DNA of 64,000 bases from Actinophytocola algeriensis (GTDB lineage: Bacteria > Actinomycetota > Actinomycetes > Mycobacteriales > Pseudonocardiaceae), in the NCBI RefSeq assembly GCF_014203735.1, contig NZ_JACHJQ010000001.1, positions 1,103,269 to 1,167,268 of the forward strand, given 5' to 3'. This document shows, one piece after another, positions 34,029 through 43,292 of the stretch. Position 1 is the stretch's first letter. Every line of letters begins with the position of its first letter. Position numbers and translations under genes: made by a program. The notes beneath the pieces are model-generated. The model saw only the letters and a list, made by a program, of their open reading frames with translations, was not told where the DNA came from and made no database searches.

Positions 34029-36017
34029 TTGCCGCCACAGGAACTCGAACACCAGGCCCCACTTGAAGGCCAGCTGTTCGTTGTCCGCGGCGCCGCCGTG
34101 CCCGCCCTCGATGTTCTCGTAGTACCGGACGTCGTAGCCCAGTTCCTGCAGCCGTGCCATCATCTTGCGCGCGTGACCTGGGTGGACCCGGTCGTCCCTG
34201 GTGGACGTGAGGATGATCGTCGGCGGGTACGGGCGGTCCGCCGCGATGTTCTGGTACGGCGAGTACTCCTTGAGGTAGGCCCATTCCTCGGGCTCGTCGG
34301 GGTCGCCGTACTCGGCCATCCAGGACGCACCCGCGAGCAGCTTGTGGTACCGCCGCATGTCCAGCAGCGGCACCTGGCACACGATCGCGCCGAACAGCTC
34401 GGGATAGCGGGTCAGCATGACACCCATCAGCAGGCCGCCGTTGGAACCGCCCTGGATGCCGAGCCGTTCCCGCGTGGTGATGCCCCGCGCGACCAGGTCC
34501 TTCGCGACGGCCGCGAAGTCCTCGTACACCCGCAGCCGGTTCTCCTTGATCACCGACTGGTGCCACTCCGGGCCGTACTCGCCGCCGCCGCGGATGTTCG
34601 CGACCACGTACGTGCCGCCGCGCTCCAGCCAGCTGCGGCCGGTCACGCCGCTGTAGCTGGGGGTGAGCGGCACCTCGAAGCCGCCGTAGCCGGTCATCAG
34701 CGTCGGCCCGTCGTTCTCCTGCCCCACCACGAAGTACGGGATGCGGGTGCCGTCGTCGGAGGTCGCGAAGTACTGCTGCGTCGACAACCCGTCGGCGGCG
34801 TAGAACGCGGGCGCCCGCTTCACGACCTCGACGTCGCCGCCGATCTCACCGCGGTACAGCGTGGCGGGCTGCGTGTAGCCGCTCGCGTTGAGGAAGTACT
34901 CGTCGTCGACGTCGGGGTTCGTGTCGAGGATGTCGGCCGAGCCTGCCTCCGGGACACCCGCGAGCGGTGCGCGCGCCCAGTCCTCGGCCGGGGTGAGCAC
35001 CTCGAAGCGGCTCTTCACGTCCTGCAACGACGCCACGACCAGGTGGTTCTTGGTCCACATGTGGTACTGCAGCGAGGTGTGCTCGTCCGGTTCGAACACG
35101 ACGGTCAGGTCCCGGCCGCCCGCGAGGAAGTCGTCGAACCGCGCGGCCAGCAGGGCGCCTGCCGGGTAGGTCGTGCCGTCCACCGTCCACGGGGTCCTGG
35201 TGCTGATCAGCAGCCATTCGCGGTGCGACGAGGTCTCCGCGTCGTCGGGCACGTCGATCTTGACCAGCTCGCCGTCCGGCCGCCGCAGGAACTTCTCCGT
35301 GCGGTAGAAGTCCGGGCTGCGGTAGACGAAGTCGCGTTCGAAGCCCTCGGTGGGGTCGTGGAACGCGCCGGCCGCCACGTCGTCCGGCTTGCCCTCGTAG
35401 ACGGTGACCGCCTCGGACAGCGGGGTGCCGCGCCGCCACTCCTTCGCGACCCTGGGGTAGCCGGACGTGGTCAGGGAACCCTCGCCGAAGTCGGTGCCGA
35501 CGTAGATCCCGTCCTCGTCGATCCACCCGACGCGGCTCTTCGCCTCCGGCAGCGTGAACCCGTCCTCGACGAACGCCTTCGTCGCCAGGTCGAACTCCCG
35601 CACGACGGTCGCGTCTGCGCCGCCGCGGGACAGCTCGACCAGGGCGCGCCGGTAGCCGGGCCGCAGCACGGCCGCGCCCTGCCACACCCAGCTCTCGTCC
35701 TCGGCCTTCGCGAGCGCGTCGACGTCGAGCACCAGCTCCCAGTCGGGGTCGTCGGTCTTGTAGCTCTCGAGGGTGGTGCGCCGCCACAGGCCGCGCGGGT
35801 TGGTCGCGTCCTGCCAGAAGTTGTAGAGGTGGTCGCCGCGTCTGCGTACGTACGGGATCCGGTCGTCCGCGTCGAGGACCTCGCGGATCCCGTCCCGCAG
35901 ACCGGTGAACCGGTCGCCGGTCAGCTCCGCGGTGGTCTCGGCGTTGCGTTCCCGCACCCAGTCCAGGGCGGTCTCGCCGGTGACCTCTTCCAGCCAGAGG
36001 TACGGGTCGTCTGTCAT
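34002..36017 (-). CDS. Prolyl oligopeptidase family serine peptidase (S9A)
   Basis: The 671-residue enzyme has an N-terminal seven-bladed propeller (about 60-390) and an alpha/beta-hydrolase domain. The catalytic Ser is in QGGSNGGLL, the Asp in TSTRDDRVHPGHA and the His in EGGHGGA. It cleaves after proline in short peptides. No signal peptide is present, so it is probably cytoplasmic. It converges on the ABC-F gene and overlaps it by 27 bases. The next gene upstream is a TetR on the same strand, 16 bases away. Confidence 0.92.
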   Translation of the reverse strand: MTDDPYLWLEEVTGETALDWVRERNAETTAELTGDRFTGLRDGIREVLDADDRIPYVRRRGDHLYNFWQDATNPRGLWRRTTLESYKTDDPDWELVLDVDALAKAEDESWVWQGAAVLRPGYRRALVELSRGGADATVVREFDLATKAFVEDGFTLPEAKSRVGWIDEDGIYVGTDFGEGSLTTSGYPRVAKEWRRGTPLSEAVTVYEGKPDDVAAGAFHDPTEGFERDFVYRSPDFYRTEKFLRRPDGELVKIDVPDDAETSSHREWLLISTRTPWTVDGTTYPAGALLAARFDDFLAGGRDLTVVFEPDEHTSLQYHMWTKNHLVVASLQDVKSRFEVLTPAEDWARAPLAGVPEAGSADILDTNPDVDDEYFLNASGYTQPATLYRGEIGGDVEVVKRAPAFYAADGLSTQQYFATSDDGTRIPYFVVGQENDGPTLMTGYGGFEVPLTPSYSGVTGRSWLERGGTYVVANIRGGGEYGPEWHQSVIKENRLRVYEDFAAVAKDLVARGITTRERLGIQGGSNGGLLMGVMLTRYPELFGAIVCQVPLLDMRRYHKLLAGASWMAEYGDPDEPEEWAYLKEYSPYQNIAADRPYPPTIILTSTRDDRVHPGHARKMMARLQELGYDVRYYENIEGGHGGAADNEQLAFKWGLVFEFLWRQLSDEPSAG

Positions 36018-36033
36018 GACACGAGTCTGCCCG

Positions 36034-36663
36034 TCAGCCGCCGAGCGTGCGCATGGCCTCCGCCACCTCGTCCGGTTCGAGTGCCTTGCCGGGCAGCGGG
36101 TGGGCGGCGTCCGCGCGGAGTCCGTCGAGAAGGAAGGCCAGGTGGCGGCGCCACGCGTCGGGTGCGGTCGCGGCGGTCGCGTTGATGATCGTCGTGGTGC
36201 TCCAGACCACGAACGCGAAGTCGCCCTCCTCGAAGTCCGCCCGCAGCTGCCCGGACTCCTTGGCGTTGCCGACGATCCGCAGCACCAGCTCGTGGCCGCG
36301 GGCCTTGAGCCGGTCGATCTCCGGGGTGTCCGGCAGGGCCCGCGCGCACAGCTCGTTGTAGGCGCGGTCGGCCGCCTGGAGCTCGCAGCAGTGCTCGATG
36401 AACCAGGCGAACCCCTCCCACGGGTCGGCCATCGTCGACGCCTTTTCCGCCAGCTCGACCGCGTTCGCCACCTTGCACGCGAGCGCGGCTTCGATCAGCT
36501 CGCCGCGAGTGGGGAAGCGGTTGTAGAGCGTGCCGATCGACACGCCTGCCTCCTTGGCGATGTCCTCGAGCGGCACGTCGAGTCCCCGAGCCGCGTAGCG
36601 GCGGCGGGCTGCCGCGACCAGCAGGTCCCGGTTGCGCTGCGCGTCCTTCCGCAACGTTCTCAT
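36034..36663 (-). CDS. TetR-family regulator
   Basis: The 209-residue protein has the TetR helix-turn-helix (LEDIAKEAGVSIGTLYNRFPTRGELIEAAL) and a SACE_7040-type C-terminal domain typical of actinobacteria. It diverges from an SDR-like gene over 99 bases that hold two related palindromes (36681-36744). It is probably autoregulated and controls that gene. It may also cotranscribe with the prolyl oligopeptidase gene. Confidence 0.85.
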   Translation of the reverse strand: MRTLRKDAQRNRDLLVAAARRRYAARGLDVPLEDIAKEAGVSIGTLYNRFPTRGELIEAALACKVANAVELAEKASTMADPWEGFAWFIEHCCELQAADRAYNELCARALPDTPEIDRLKARGHELVLRIVGNAKESGQLRADFEEGDFAFVVWSTTTIINATAATAPDAWRRHLAFLLDGLRADAAHPLPGKALEPDEVAEAMRTLGG

Positions 36664-36680
36664 GGCGCCATCCTAGCGAT

Positions 36681-36744
36681 GTTGAGGCTTATCTCAACTT
36701 GATGGTACGGTCGGGTCCCATGAACTTGAGGTCATCCTCAAGTT
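36681..36744. promoter_or_regulatory. Two related operators between the TetR and SDR-like genes
   Basis: GTTGAG, six bases, CTCAAC (36681-36698) and AACTTGAGG, four bases, CCTCAAGTT (36723-36744) share the motif TTGAG with CTCAA six bases away. Their centres are 44 bases apart. The likely binder is the adjacent TetR. Confidence 0.75.
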
Positions 36745-36762
36745 ATGTGGAGGGAGATTCTG

Positions 36763-37473
36763 TTGAAGACCATCGCCATCTTCGGCGCGGGCCCCGCGCT
36801 CGGCCTGTCCGTCGCGCGCCGGTTCGGCAGGGAGGGCTACCGCGTCGCGCTCGTGGCACGCCGCCAGGAGAGCCTCGACGCGCTGGCCGTCGAACTGCCG
36901 GATGCGGAGACGTTCCGCGCGGACCTGCTCGACCCGGCTCAGCTCACGGCGGCCGTCGCCGCGATCGAGAACCGGTTCGGGCACATCGACGTCGCGGTGT
37001 GGAGCCCGGGCGGGCTCGACCAGCAACGCGTCGCCGTGCTCGACATCGACCCCGACGAGCTGCCCGCCCAGCTGGAGCTGCTCCTGCTCGCGCCGATCCG
37101 GCTCGCTCGGCTCCTGCTGCCGGGCATGCGGGGCCGAGGTGATGGCGCGCTGCTCTACGCGTCCGGCACGTTGGCGCTGCGGCCCACCCCGCAGCTCGGC
37201 AACATCGGTGTCGCGCTCGCCGGCATGCGCAACTACATCCACGGCGCGAACGCCGCGCTCGCAGACGAGGGCGTGTACCTCGGCGTCGTCCCGATCGACG
37301 GGCTGATCAAGAACAGTGCCGCTGAGGCCGTCGTGCTGTCGGCGCCGGAGGAGTTCGCGAACTTCGACCTGGCCGCGCTGTTGGCTAGCGGGCTCGACCC
37401 GGACGACATCGCCGAGGTCTTCTGGGACCTCAACCTCAAGCGCGACCGGGTCGAGGAGGTCGTCGGCGGTTAG
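36763..37473 (+). CDS. SDR-fold protein lacking catalytic Tyr and Lys
   Basis: The 236-residue protein has a clear Rossmann start (IFGAGPALGLSVARRFGREG) and SDR strand order up to YASGTLALRPTPQLG. Where SDRs have YxxxK it has IGVAL, so both catalytic residues are missing. It may bind NAD(P) without classic reductase chemistry, or use another mechanism. The TTG at 36763 is chosen because GGAGGGAG (36749-36756) lies six bases upstream. Its stop overlaps that of the next gene on the other strand. Confidence 0.75.
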   Translation: MKTIAIFGAGPALGLSVARRFGREGYRVALVARRQESLDALAVELPDAETFRADLLDPAQLTAAVAAIENRFGHIDVAVWSPGGLDQQRVAVLDIDPDELPAQLELLLLAPIRLARLLLPGMRGRGDGALLYASGTLALRPTPQLGNIGVALAGMRNYIHGANAALADEGVYLGVVPIDGLIKNSAAEAVVLSAPEEFANFDLAALLASGLDPDDIAEVFWDLNLKRDRVEEVVGG

Positions 37474-38093
37474 CCGACCACCTCGTCGTCGGCGTGCGCG
37501 GCGTACTCGGCCGACCGGACCTCCGCGACCTCGCGGTAGCGGGTGACCCGGTCGGTCCACGCGGTGCGCACGCCGAACGCGGCGTCGGCGAACCCGGCCC
37601 GCGAGATGGCCGCGGCGAGTTCGTCGGCTCGGTCCGGCCCGAACACCTCCGCCGGGTCCCCGACCGCCGTGGTGTGCGGCGGCAGGAAGAACTCGTCCGG
37701 CAGCACCGTCCGCGCGTGCACCAGCGCGGCGACCGCGACGCACGCACCCGTGCCGACCGTCGCCCCCTGCAGCACGGTTGCGTTGGCCGCCAGGTACGCG
37801 GCCGCCCTGACGCGCGCACCGAGCACTGTCGCATGTGGACCGACGAACGCGTGGTCCGCCACCACGACCGGTGCGTCGGTGACCGCGGTCGCCCGCAACA
37901 CGGCGTGCTCGGACACGATGGTGTACGCGCCGATCTCCACCCGCGACCCCTCGGCGTCCAGCACGGCGCCGTACATCACGCGGGCGTGCGGCCCTACGAG
38001 GACGTCGCCCACGAGCGTGGCGTTCGGCGCGACGTACGCCGTCGGATCGACCCGCGGTTCCGTTCCCCGATGTCGGATCAGCATGCCGTCCAT
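37470..38093 (-). CDS. Left-handed beta-helix protein (gamma-carbonic-anhydrase/acyltransferase-like)
   Basis: The 207-residue protein has a left-handed parallel beta-helix of hexapeptide repeats (VDPTAYVAPNATLVGDVLVGPHARV onward, to about residue 130) and a helical C-terminal tail. The histidines expected for zinc (H in SEHAVL, H in ADHAFVGPHATV) are present, so gamma-carbonic anhydrase activity is possible. Some relatives are acyltransferases or assembly factors. ATGs at 38093 and 38084 are both possible starts. I find no linked substrate gene. Confidence 0.7.
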   Translation of the reverse strand: MDGMLIRHRGTEPRVDPTAYVAPNATLVGDVLVGPHARVMYGAVLDAEGSRVEIGAYTIVSEHAVLRATAVTDAPVVVADHAFVGPHATVLGARVRAAAYLAANATVLQGATVGTGACVAVAALVHARTVLPDEFFLPPHTTAVGDPAEVFGPDRADELAAAISRAGFADAAFGVRTAWTDRVTRYREVAEVRSAEYAAHADDEVVG

Positions 38094-38206
38094 GGTCGTC
38101 CGAAAGCCGCGATGTCGCTGGCGAGTATCGGACCTGGCGTTGGCCTGCCCTCCTCTCCTTTCTTCGGCGATGGCCCCGGCGTGGCCGTCACCGGCTCACT
38201 GGTCGC

Positions 38207-39232
38207 CTACAAGCTCGCCGGGCTCGTGTAGTTCCGCTCGGCGTCGTCGATCTCGGCCAGCAGCGTGGCCTTGAGGTCGTCGTCGCAGAACGCGGCCCGC
38301 GCGCCCGCCCTCGCCAGGTCGGCGAGGTCGCCCCGGCTCAGCCCGAAGTGCTCGTGCACGAGCAGGTACTCGCGGTTGAGGTCCGTGTGGAACATGCCGG
38401 GGTCGTCGGTCGCCAGCGTGACCGGCACCCCGGCGTCCAGTAATCGTGGGAACGGGTGCTCGGCGAGGGCCGAGACGGCGCGGGTGCGGAGGTTGGAGGT
38501 GGGGCACACCTCGACCGGGATGCCCTCGCTCGCCAGGTGGGTCAGCAGGTTCGGGTCGCGGACCGCGCTGGTGCCGTGCCCGATGCGTTCCGCGCGCAGG
38601 TGGGTGAGCGCGGACCAGATCGTCTCCGGCCCGGTGGTCTCACCCGCGTGCGGCACCAGGTGCAGGCCGCCGTCCCGCGCCATGTCGAACGGCACCCGGT
38701 ACCGCTCGCGAGGCACCCCGGCCTCCATGCCGCCGAGGCCGAAGCCGACGGTGCCCGCCGGGCGGTGCCGCAGCGCCCACTCGGCGGTCGCGACCCCGGC
38801 CTCGTAACCGAGCGAACCGGCGATGTCGAACACCCACGCGAGCACCACGCCGTGCTCCCGCAGCGCCCGCAGGCGGCCCTCGGTGAGCGCCTCGGCCAGT
38901 TCGTCCGGCTCGATGCCCATCATGACGTGCGGGACCGGCGTGACCGTGACCTCGGCGTAGCGCACCTGGTTGGCGGCGAGGTCACGCGCGAGCCCGACGA
39001 CGAGTTCGGTGACGTCCCCGCCGTTGACCACGAGCTGGTTGACCTTCACGTACACGTCGATGAAGTGCGCGAAGTCGGTGAACTCGTAGAAGGCGCGTAA
39101 CTCCTCGCGCGCCGTCGGCACCAGCTTGGCCGGATGACGGCGCGCCAGCTCGAGGACGGTGTCCAGCGACGCGGAACCGACCAGGTGGACGTGCAGTTCG
39201 GCCTTGGGGAGCCGGTGGATGAAGTCACGCAC
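38207..39232 (-). CDS. Adenosine deaminase-family hydrolase, copy 1
   Basis: The 341-residue TIM-barrel deaminase has the metal-ligand HVHL near residue 13, HAGET, the HGTS and SNLRT segments and TDDPGMF near the end. It should deaminate adenosine or a related purine nucleoside (adenine or 6-aminodeoxyfutalosine are options). A paralogue lies at 58689-59687 and aligns along the whole length. The GTG at 39232 aligns one residue short of the start of that paralogue; a start a few codons upstream is also possible. It diverges from the DUF4192 gene. Confidence 0.82.
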   Translation of the reverse strand: MRDFIHRLPKAELHVHLVGSASLDTVLELARRHPAKLVPTAREELRAFYEFTDFAHFIDVYVKVNQLVVNGGDVTELVVGLARDLAANQVRYAEVTVTPVPHVMMGIEPDELAEALTEGRLRALREHGVVLAWVFDIAGSLGYEAGVATAEWALRHRPAGTVGFGLGGMEAGVPRERYRVPFDMARDGGLHLVPHAGETTGPETIWSALTHLRAERIGHGTSAVRDPNLLTHLASEGIPVEVCPTSNLRTRAVSALAEHPFPRLLDAGVPVTLATDDPGMFHTDLNREYLLVHEHFGLSRGDLADLARAGARAAFCDDDLKATLLAEIDDAERNYTSPASL

Positions 39233-39366
39233 ACGACCATGGTGCACGAGCCCACCGACAATTTCTCCGCGTCGATCTCCGTGTCGATTCACCGTGTCGT
39301 GGAAGGCCTCGGCCCGTAACACACCCCACCGACAATTCCGTTCCCACGGCACCGTTTCCTGGCCAC

Positions 39367-39394
39367 TTGTCCACAGCCCACCCACTTGTCCACA
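39367..39394 (+). promoter_or_regulatory. Two exact DnaA boxes upstream of the DUF4192 gene
   Basis: TTGTCCACA at 39367-39375 and 39386-39394, 19 bases start to start, as ahead of recA. They lie 52-79 bases before the gene start and between it and a divergent deaminase gene. Confidence 0.6.
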
Positions 39395-39445
39395 TTCGCG
39401 CCACCGCACACCCCGCACCGTCGCCCCGGCACGCAGAGTGGACCC

Positions 39446-40645
39446 ATGACGACTTCACACCCACACACCCACATCGTCCGCCGCGACCTGTCGGCACTGA
39501 CCGCGGGAATCCCGCACATGATCGGCTTCCCGCCGATGGACTCGTTGGTGCTGTTCACGTTCAGCCGATCACCGATGCTCACCGTGGCCACCACGCTGAG
39601 AGCCGATCTCCCGGCCCCGCACCACATACCCGAGATGACAGAACAGGTGGTGGCGGCCGCGGAACACAACGAGGTCGTGGCGGCGATCGCCGTGGTCGTG
39701 GGCGGCACACTGGAGGAACACCGGCCACTGGTGGACGCACTGCGCAAAGCCTTGGGAGACAAGGACATCACGCTGATCCACGCCAGCTGGGTGAGCCGCG
39801 TGCTCGACGGCGAACGATGGCTGTGCTTCCTGGATCCACAGTGCACGGACGAGCTCCCGGACCCGCAGGCGTCCATATGGGCCGCGGCACGAGCCATCGC
39901 AGGCGACCCGATGTACGACGACCGCGAGGAGATGGCGGCCCAGCTGGCCCCGGACTCCCCGGAATCCCTTGCGAGAAGGGAGGAGCTACTGGACGCCCAC
40001 CTCAGGAACCCCCGGCATCCGTACACGGAAGACGACCTGACGACCGACCTGGACCTGATGACACAGATGCTCACCGTGGCGGAGATGTCCCCGGAACCAC
40101 CGACCCTGACCGACCGCCAGATCGTGCGCCTGGCCCGCGCGCTGTCACACATGGAGGTGAGAGACGAGTGCATGGCGGCAACACTGTCGCCCACTCCCGA
40201 GGCAGCGGAACGCTTGTGGCTGGTGCTGATCCGAGCGCTACCCGCACCGGAACGAGCGGAACCGGCGACACTGCTGGCCATGTCCGCGTACCTGCGAGGC
40301 GCGGGCGTACTGGCGGCACTGGCACTGGAAACAGCGCTGGACGCCAACCCGGCACACGCCATGGCCCTGATGCTGCACGCGGCCCTGACGTACCCGGTCC
40401 CACCGGACCGCCTGCGCGAGATGCTCGTGGCGAGCATCCTGAGGAACGAAGGCATCCTCGAGGAGGACGCTCCAGACGAAGACGACGACGATCCGCCGTG
40501 GGAGACGATCCCGGAACCACCCAGTCCGGGCCCACCACCGCCGGAACCGTTGAACGAACGCACAGCAGCCACACTGGGCCTGCTGACCCGCGACCGCACG
40601 ACAGCGAACCCGCTGACCGCGTTCCTGCCACCGTGGCCGGCCTGA
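39446..40645 (+). CDS. DUF4192 protein
   Basis: The 399-residue protein begins with LRADLPAPHHI after HIVRRDLSALTAGIPHMIGF, a form shared by DUF4192 proteins, and a C-terminal tail that is acidic and proline-rich (EEDAPDEDDDD, then PEPPSPGPPPPEP). Function is unknown. No signal peptide or membrane helix is seen. The ATG at 39446 follows the DnaA boxes by about 50 bases. The 252 bases after it, up to galE, contain only an inverted repeat (CCCGCTCC, 40875-40882; GGAGCGGG, 40907-40914) that may serve as a terminator for galE. Confidence 0.8.
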   Translation: MTTSHPHTHIVRRDLSALTAGIPHMIGFPPMDSLVLFTFSRSPMLTVATTLRADLPAPHHIPEMTEQVVAAAEHNEVVAAIAVVVGGTLEEHRPLVDALRKALGDKDITLIHASWVSRVLDGERWLCFLDPQCTDELPDPQASIWAAARAIAGDPMYDDREEMAAQLAPDSPESLARREELLDAHLRNPRHPYTEDDLTTDLDLMTQMLTVAEMSPEPPTLTDRQIVRLARALSHMEVRDECMAATLSPTPEAAERLWLVLIRALPAPERAEPATLLAMSAYLRGAGVLAALALETALDANPAHAMALMLHAALTYPVPPDRLREMLVASILRNEGILEEDAPDEDDDDPPWETIPEPPSPGPPPPEPLNERTAATLGLLTRDRTTANPLTAFLPPWPA

Positions 40646-40897
40646 CTGCCGCCACCGCGAACGCTTACGTGGAGCCAAAGCGGCCTGCGCGAGGGACTGT
40701 GAGGACGGCGGACGCGACTCCGGCCCGCCCGACGTCGGCCGACCGACCACGCGGCAACCACAACAGACGGGCCGTCGTCGCTGTCCCGTTCCTGGTCAGC
40801 GGTCGCGCGTCGAGCTCCGCCAGGTCCGCTGGCGCCGTGGCCGTTCGTGTCGCGAGAGCGGGCCTACGCCTGCCCCCGCTCCACAGAAGCCGCTGGC

Positions 40898-41860
40898 TCA
40901 GAGGGCGGAGCGGGCCTGGGTGAACTCCCACGCGTCGCGGACGATGACGTCCAGGTCCACGTGCTCCGGCTTCCACCCGAGCTCGTCCCGGGCGCGGTCG
41001 CTGGACGCGATCAGGGTCGGCGGGTCGCCCGGCCTGCGGTCCTTGACCTCGGCGGGGATCGGGTGGCCGGTCACCTTGCGGCAGGTCTCGATGACCTCGC
41101 GGACGGAGAAACCGGTGCCGCTGCCCAGGTTGTAGATGTCGTGGCTGCCCGGCTTCGCGTGTTCGAGGGCGAGCAGGTGCGCCTCGGCGAGGTCGGCGAC
41201 ATGGATGTAGTCGCGGATGCAGGTGCCGTCGGTGGTCGGGTAGTCCTCGCCGTACACGTGGATCGCCGCGCGCTGGCCCAGGGCTACCTGCAGGACGAGA
41301 GGAATGAGATGGGTTTCCGTGGTGTGGCGCTCGCCGTAGCCGCCCCACGCGCCTGCGACGTTGAAGTACCGCAGGCTCACCGCACCGAGCCCGTGTGCCT
41401 GTGCGTAGGAGGTGATGGCGTGGTCGATCGCGAGCTTGGTGGCGCCGTAGGTGTTGGTGGGCCGCGTCGGTGCGGTCTCGACGATCGGGACCACCTCGGC
41501 CTGCCCGTACACGGCGGCCGTGGACGAGAACACCAGCCGCGGCGTGCCGGAGGCACGAACGGCTTCGAGCAGACGGAGAGAGGTGAGCACGTTGCCGTCC
41601 CAGTACTTCTTGGGATCCTGCATCGACTCGGCGACCAGTGACTTGGCGGCGAAGTGCAGCACGCCGTCGAAGCCCTCGGCGAGCAGACCGTCAGCGGCCT
41701 CGGCCAGGTCCGCCTCGACGAACCGGGCGCCCTCGGGCACGGCGTCGGCGTGGCCGGTCGACAGGTCGTCCAGCACGGCGACCTCGTGGCCGGCCTTCAA
41801 CAGACGCGCGGCGCACACGCTTCCGACATACCCAGCCCCGCCCGTGACGAGCAGCTTCAC
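40898..41860 (-). CDS. galE: UDP-glucose 4-epimerase
   Basis: GalE interconverts UDP-glucose and UDP-galactose. The 320-residue SDR-type enzyme has the NAD motif TGGAGYVGS, catalytic S in [11 protein letters not shown] pair in YGATK and the sugar-binding RYFNVAGA. The GTG at 41860 follows GGAG by 6 bases. It lies 17 bases after galK. galT is absent from the window, so only part of the Leloir pathway is here. Confidence 0.95.
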   Translation of the reverse strand: MKLLVTGGAGYVGSVCAARLLKAGHEVAVLDDLSTGHADAVPEGARFVEADLAEAADGLLAEGFDGVLHFAAKSLVAESMQDPKKYWDGNVLTSLRLLEAVRASGTPRLVFSSTAAVYGQAEVVPIVETAPTRPTNTYGATKLAIDHAITSYAQAHGLGAVSLRYFNVAGAWGGYGERHTTETHLIPLVLQVALGQRAAIHVYGEDYPTTDGTCIRDYIHVADLAEAHLLALEHAKPGSHDIYNLGSGTGFSVREVIETCRKVTGHPIPAEVKDRRPGDPPTLIASSDRARDELGWKPEHVDLDVIVRDAWEFTQARSAL

Positions 41861-41877
41861 CACAATCTCCGTTTCGT

Positions 41878-43278
41878 CTACGAGAAGTTGTCGCGGCCCG
41901 CGCCCGGGGAGGGCGCCGCCGTGAACAGGCCCGGCGTGGTCAGCCCACGCTCGGCGAACGCCGCCAGCACCTGCTTGCCGACGGACTCGACCTCGGTGGC
42001 GGCGACGAGTGCGATCGCGGACCCGCCGAAACCGCCGCCGGTCATCCTGGCACCCAGCGCGCCTGCCGTGAGAGCCGTGTCCACGGCTACGTCCAGTTCG
42101 AGGCACGAGATGCGGTAGTCGTCGCGCATGCTGGTGTGGGACGCGGTCAGCAGGTCGCCGATGTCGGCGATCCGGCCCGCGCGCAGGTGCTCGACCGTGC
42201 GTTCCACGCGGGTGTTCTCGGTGACCACGTGACGGACCAGCGGGCGGAGTTCTTCCGGCAGGCGGGCGAGTGCGTCGTCGAGTCCGGACTCGTCGATGTC
42301 GCGGAGTGCCCGCAGTCCCAGGAGATCCGCCGCGCGTTCGCAGCCCGCGCGGCGCTCGCGGTACCCGGAGTCGCTGTGCGAGTGCTTCGCCTTGGTGTCG
42401 ATGACGAGCACAGCCAGACCAGCAGAGGAGGCGTCGAACGGAACCTGCTCCATCTCGCCGGAGCGCACATCGAGGAACAGCACGTGGTCGGCGACGCACG
42501 AGAGTGACGCCGTCTGGTCGAGCAGACCGGTCGGGACACCGACGTAGTCGTTCTCGGACCGCTGCACCCACCTGGCGACCGTCGCGCGGCTCGGCGCGTC
42601 CGGCTCGTCCAGTTCCACCCCGGCCAGCCCGAGCAGCGCCAGCGCGGTCGCGCACTGCAACGCATGAGAGGAGGACAACCCGGCGCCCGCGGGCACATCA
42701 CCGGCGATGACGAGGTCGGCACCACCGCTGAAGCCCTCGTTGTGCAGCACCCACGCGACCCCGGACGGGTACGCCGCCCAGCCCTCGACCGACCGCGGCG
42801 CCAGGTCGGCGATGGCCACTGGTTCGGCCTGCTGGGGTCGGCCGTCGTCGCCGACGGTCGTGACGGCCAGGCGGCCGTCGGCGCGCGGTGAGGCGGCGAC
42901 CGCGATGCGGTACGGCAACGCGAACGGCAGCACGAAGCCGTCGTTGTAGTCGGTGTGCTCGCCGATCAGGTTGACGCGGCCCGGCGCCGACCACACACCG
43001 GTGGGTGGGCGGCCGTGGATGCGCGCGAACGCGGCGGCCGCGCGGGCAGGCACGTTGTGCGTGGCCGTGCCGAGCACGGACGCGGCCTGGCCACTCCCGG
43101 CGCCGGCGGCTCCCGCACCGGCGGCTGGGTCCCCTGCGGCCAGGGCGCGTGCGGTGTCGTTGTCCGTGGTCGTGTTGTCCGTGGTCGTGTTGTCCGTGGT
43201 CGTGCTGTCCGAGGTTGTGCTGTCGGTGGGCGTGTTGTCGCGCGCGTCGGCGGTGCCGCGCTCGTTCGTGGTGGTCAC
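41878..43278 (-). CDS. galK: Galactokinase, with a possible low-complexity N-terminal extension
   Basis: GalK phosphorylates galactose. The core has [16 protein letters not shown], the ATP motif [10 protein letters not shown] and [11 protein letters not shown]. From the GTG at 43278 the product is 466 residues, with about 80 residues of Thr/Asp-rich repeats (TTTDN) and alanine-rich sequence before the kinase fold. Starts at 43077 (399 residues) or 43053 (391) would give a normal length, but none of the three has a good Shine-Dalgarno sequence. I keep the longest because it begins 14 bases after the ideR stop. The usual start is uncertain. Confidence 0.88.
   Translation of the reverse strand: MTTTNERGTADARDNTPTDSTTSDSTTTDNTTTDNTTTDNDTARALAAGDPAAGAGAAGAGSGQAASVLGTATHNVPARAAAAFARIHGRPPTGVWSAPGRVNLIGEHTDYNDGFVLPFALPYRIAVAASPRADGRLAVTTVGDDGRPQQAEPVAIADLAPRSVEGWAAYPSGVAWVLHNEGFSGGADLVIAGDVPAGAGLSSSHALQCATALALLGLAGVELDEPDAPSRATVARWVQRSENDYVGVPTGLLDQTASLSCVADHVLFLDVRSGEMEQVPFDASSAGLAVLVIDTKAKHSHSDSGYRERRAGCERAADLLGLRALRDIDESGLDDALARLPEELRPLVRHVVTENTRVERTVEHLRAGRIADIGDLLTASHTSMRDDYRISCLELDVAVDTALTAGALGARMTGGGFGGSAIALVAATEVESVGKQVLAAFAERGLTTPGLFTAAPSPGAGRDNFS
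43156..43240 (-). repeat. Six 15-bp tandem repeats at the start of galK
   Basis: The unit on the + strand is TCGTGTTGTCCGTGG; full copies lie at 43170-43184 and 43185-43199, with degenerate copies before and after. The unit length keeps the galK frame, where it encodes repeated TTTDN-like residues. Replication slippage would change the length of the tail. Confidence 0.8.
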
Positions 43279-43292
43279 GTGGCCGGGGTCGC

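Noticed and set aside
38112-38231. 39-codon + strand frame ending in GSLVAYKLAGLV
   Set aside because: Overlaps the end of deaminase copy 1 on the other strand and has only a weak ribosome site; cannot be supported without conservation data.
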